DNA from: Gammaproteobacteria bacterium
GTDB lineage: Bacteria; Pseudomonadota; Gammaproteobacteria; Arenicellales; JAOTYS01
DNA: 8,119 bases
Assembly (NCBI GenBank): GCA_029861795.1
Contig: JAOTYS010000203.1
Span: 1-8,119, forward strand
Direction: 5' to 3'
Shown here: one piece after another, positions 6,612 through 8,119 of the stretch
Position numbering within the stretch: position 1 is the first letter of the stretch
Layout: each line of letters starts with the position of its first letter
Position numbers and translations under genes: made by a program
The notes under the pieces: model-generated
What the model saw: only the letters and a program-made list of their open reading frames with translations
Told to the model about the DNA's origin: nothing
Databases searched by the model: none

Positions 6612-7483
6612 CGGCCAGGCATCCCGCCCACCGCTCCAGCGTGACGCCCACAGCCGGGCAGATGCTGGCCTATGCCAAAACCACTTTGGCTTCAGTTTCT
6701 GAAACCGCCGCCCTGGACAGCCGGGTGCTTCTAGCTGAGGCCTGCGGGCTAACCCCAACCGAGCTAGCCGCTAACCCAGACCTTTCACTTAATCAGCGGC
6801 AACGCGAAGACTTTAGCGTCGCGCTCTCGCGTCGGCAACGCGGCGAACCCATCGCACACATCGTGGGTCATAAAGAATTCTGGTCGTTAGACTTGATGGT
6901 GACCCCAGATACCCTAATCCCTCGCCCCGAGACAGAACTCCTGGTGGAGCGCGCCCTGCTTCGTATTCCGAATGAGGTCTCGTTAACCACCGTCGATCTC
7001 GGGACTGGCTGTGGAGCTGTGGCGCTGGCCATCGCCAAGGAGCGGCCCCGCTGTCGCGTCATTGCAACCGATGCATCGCCGCGCGCGCTCGAGGTCGCCC
7101 GAGCGAATGCCGATGTACTAGGTATCCACAATGTGGAGTTCCGACAGGGGGATTGGTATGCACCCATTAAAGATGAGTACCCACAAGTGATCGCTACCAA
7201 TCCACCTTACATCGGCGCGCAGGACCCGCACTTGGATCAGGGAGATGTGTGCTTCGAACCGAGAATGGCTTTGGTGGGCGGGCGCGACGGCATGTCATGC
7301 GTTAGGCACATCATTTCGCAAGCACGGCGTGTGCTCGCGCAAGGAGCTTGGCTGATACTGGAACACGGATTCGATCAACATGAAAGCGTTGCCGCACTCA
7401 TGGGTGCCGAGGGTTTCCTCGCCTCGCAATGCTATCGCGACTACAGCAATCACCCTCGGGTAAGTGAATGTCGAATTATTTAA
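6608..7483 (+). CDS. prmC: Peptide chain release factor N5-glutamine methyltransferase
   Basis: PrmC (HemK) methylates the side-chain amide of the GGQ glutamine of RF1 and RF2 using S-adenosylmethionine, which raises termination efficiency. The 291-residue protein has the small helical N-terminal domain (to about 90, ending in [13 protein letters not shown]) and a class I methyltransferase fold. SAM-binding motif I is [15 protein letters not shown] (129-143), with the acidic Asp155 after the second strand. The substrate-glutamine motif NPPYI is at 198-202, followed by DPHLDQGDV and [10 protein letters not shown] as in E. coli PrmC. The start ATG at 6608 overlaps the prfA stop (ATGA), implying coupled translation of the enzyme and its substrate. 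It gives about 15 residues more than the E. coli protein, so GTG at 6641 or ATG at 6662 are possible later starts. The stop is TAA; the next gene is convergent. Confidence 0.96.
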   Translation: MTARHPAHRSSVTPTAGQMLAYAKTTLASVSETAALDSRVLLAEACGLTPTELAANPDLSLNQRQREDFSVALSRRQRGEPIAHIVGHKEFWSLDLMVTPDTLIPRPETELLVERALLRIPNEVSLTTVDLGTGCGAVALAIAKERPRCRVIATDASPRALEVARANADVLGIHNVEFRQGDWYAPIKDEYPQVIATNPPYIGAQDPHLDQGDVCFEPRMALVGGRDGMSCVRHIISQARRVLAQGAWLILEHGFDQHESVAALMGAEGFLASQCYRDYSNHPRVSECRII

Positions 7484-7489
7484 CGATCA

Positions 7490-7540
7490 CTCAGCGCTGA
7501 GACGGAGTTACCCGCAGCTAGCTCGCTGTTTCGAACTCCG
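7490..7540. terminator. Possible weak convergent hairpins between prmC and xth
   Basis: Two dyads lie here: a perfect 12-bp palindrome CTCAGCGCTGAG (7490-7501), and a 7-bp inverted repeat CGGAGTT (7503-7509) with AACTCCG (7534-7540), which runs into the 3' end of the nuclease gene. The convergent 34-bp gap would be expected to terminate both transcripts, but neither structure has a clear U-run on either strand. An intrinsic terminator is not convincing, and Rho-dependent ending is equally possible. Confidence 0.25.
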
Positions 7541-8119
7541 CAATGACAGGCGCATGATCTGAGGGTCGGTCCAGTCTACGTGGTGCGGTGTCGATGCCGC
7601 AGCTCATGCAGGATGCATACAACACGTCGCTGCAAAGTATATGATCGATCCGCAACCCTATGTTGCGCCGAAATGCCCCTGCTCGATAGTCCCACCAGCT
7701 ATAACTGTTTGGTGCCTGATCAAACTTGCGAAACGCGTCATCTAGACCGAGCTCAATTAGGCGTCGAAACATACCTCGCTCCGGTTCGCTACACAGGACC
7801 TTACCTTCCCACTGCTTGGGATCATGGACATCCTCGTCGGTGGGGGCAATGTTGAAATCTCCTAGTAACACGAGGCGTTCATGGCGCGTAAGCTCTGATC
7901 GTACATAGTCGACGAGCATTTCTAACCAATTGAGCTTATAGGAAAACTTCTCCGATCCCACCGCCTGTCCGTTGGGTATGTAGACATTCAAGATGCGGGT
8001 AGAACCAATGGTGCTTGCCAACACCCGCCGCTGTGGATCTTCCAGCCCGGGCAAGTCAGTGATTACCTTATCTACTGCTTGCCTGCTAATCGTGGCAACA
8101 CCGTTGTAAGTTTTCTGGC
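7518..8119 (-). CDS. xth: Exodeoxyribonuclease III family AP endonuclease, C-terminal part
   Basis: The reading frame runs from the right window edge to TAG at 7520-7518, giving 199 visible residues. Family members have about 255-270, so some 55-60 N-terminal residues lie outside. The enzyme cuts DNA at abasic sites and degrades 3' ends from duplex DNA in base-excision repair. Visible landmarks are KTYNGVA and LPGLEDPQRR near the edge, NVYIPNG (the E. coli Tyr109 region), LLGDFNIAP with the catalytic Asp/Asn pair (visible residues 87 and 89), SWWDYR, GLRIDHIL, and PSDHAPV with the catalytic Asp-His (187-188). These residues argue for an active nuclease rather than a Crc-like regulator, a related family. 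The metal-ligand Asn and Glu near the N terminus cannot be checked. The apparent TTG at 8054 is an internal leucine, not a start, since the upstream 21 codons are clearly homologous. The gene converges on prmC. Confidence 0.93.
   Translation of the reverse strand, partial: QKTYNGVATISRQAVDKVITDLPGLEDPQRRVLASTIGSTRILNVYIPNGQAVGSEKFSYKLNWLEMLVDYVRSELTRHERLVLLGDFNIAPTDEDVHDPKQWEGKVLCSEPERGMFRRLIELGLDDAFRKFDQAPNSYSWWDYRAGAFRRNIGLRIDHILCSDVLYASCMSCGIDTAPRRLDRPSDHAPVIAEFETAS

Overview
The window looks like chromosomal DNA from a gammaproteobacterium of moderate GC content. The evidence is gene order and protein similarity. A minus-strand block reads TPR lipoprotein, lolB, ispE, tRNA-Gln, prs. It lies back-to-back with a plus-strand block ending in prfA-prmC, which is the arrangement familiar from Pseudomonas and, without the TPR gene, from Escherichia. 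I cannot name a genus.

Layout. Positions 1-73 hold the 5' end of prs (PRPP synthetase, minus strand), which runs off the left edge. A tRNA-Gln(UUG) gene with an encoded CCA follows at 112-186. Then come ispE (212-1036), lolB (1036-1716) and a 590-residue TPR lipoprotein gene (1713-3485), all on the minus strand and overlapping at their ends, so they probably form one transcription unit read from about position 3500 toward position 1. A 232-bp divergent gap (3486-3717) has no gene. The plus strand then carries a divergent CstA-family membrane transporter gene (3718-5406), a 116-bp gap with a sigma70-like promoter, prfA (5523-6611) and prmC (6608-7483), with prfA and prmC overlapping by ATGA. 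A convergent exodeoxyribonuclease III gene (7518 to the right edge) lacks its 5' end.

How the genes work together. PrmC methylates the GGQ glutamine of the release factor made by the gene just upstream. LolB and the TPR protein both appear to be lipoproteins, and LolB inserts lipoproteins into the outer membrane. IspE serves isoprenoid synthesis by the MEP pathway, and Prs supplies PRPP for nucleotides and some amino acids.

The most notable point is what is missing. hemA (glutamyl-tRNA reductase) normally stands directly upstream of prfA and divergent from the lolB side. Here that slot holds a roughly 15-helix CstA-like protein whose family signature motifs are strongly altered. I found no other candidate for an undescribed system; the remainder is well-known housekeeping sequence.
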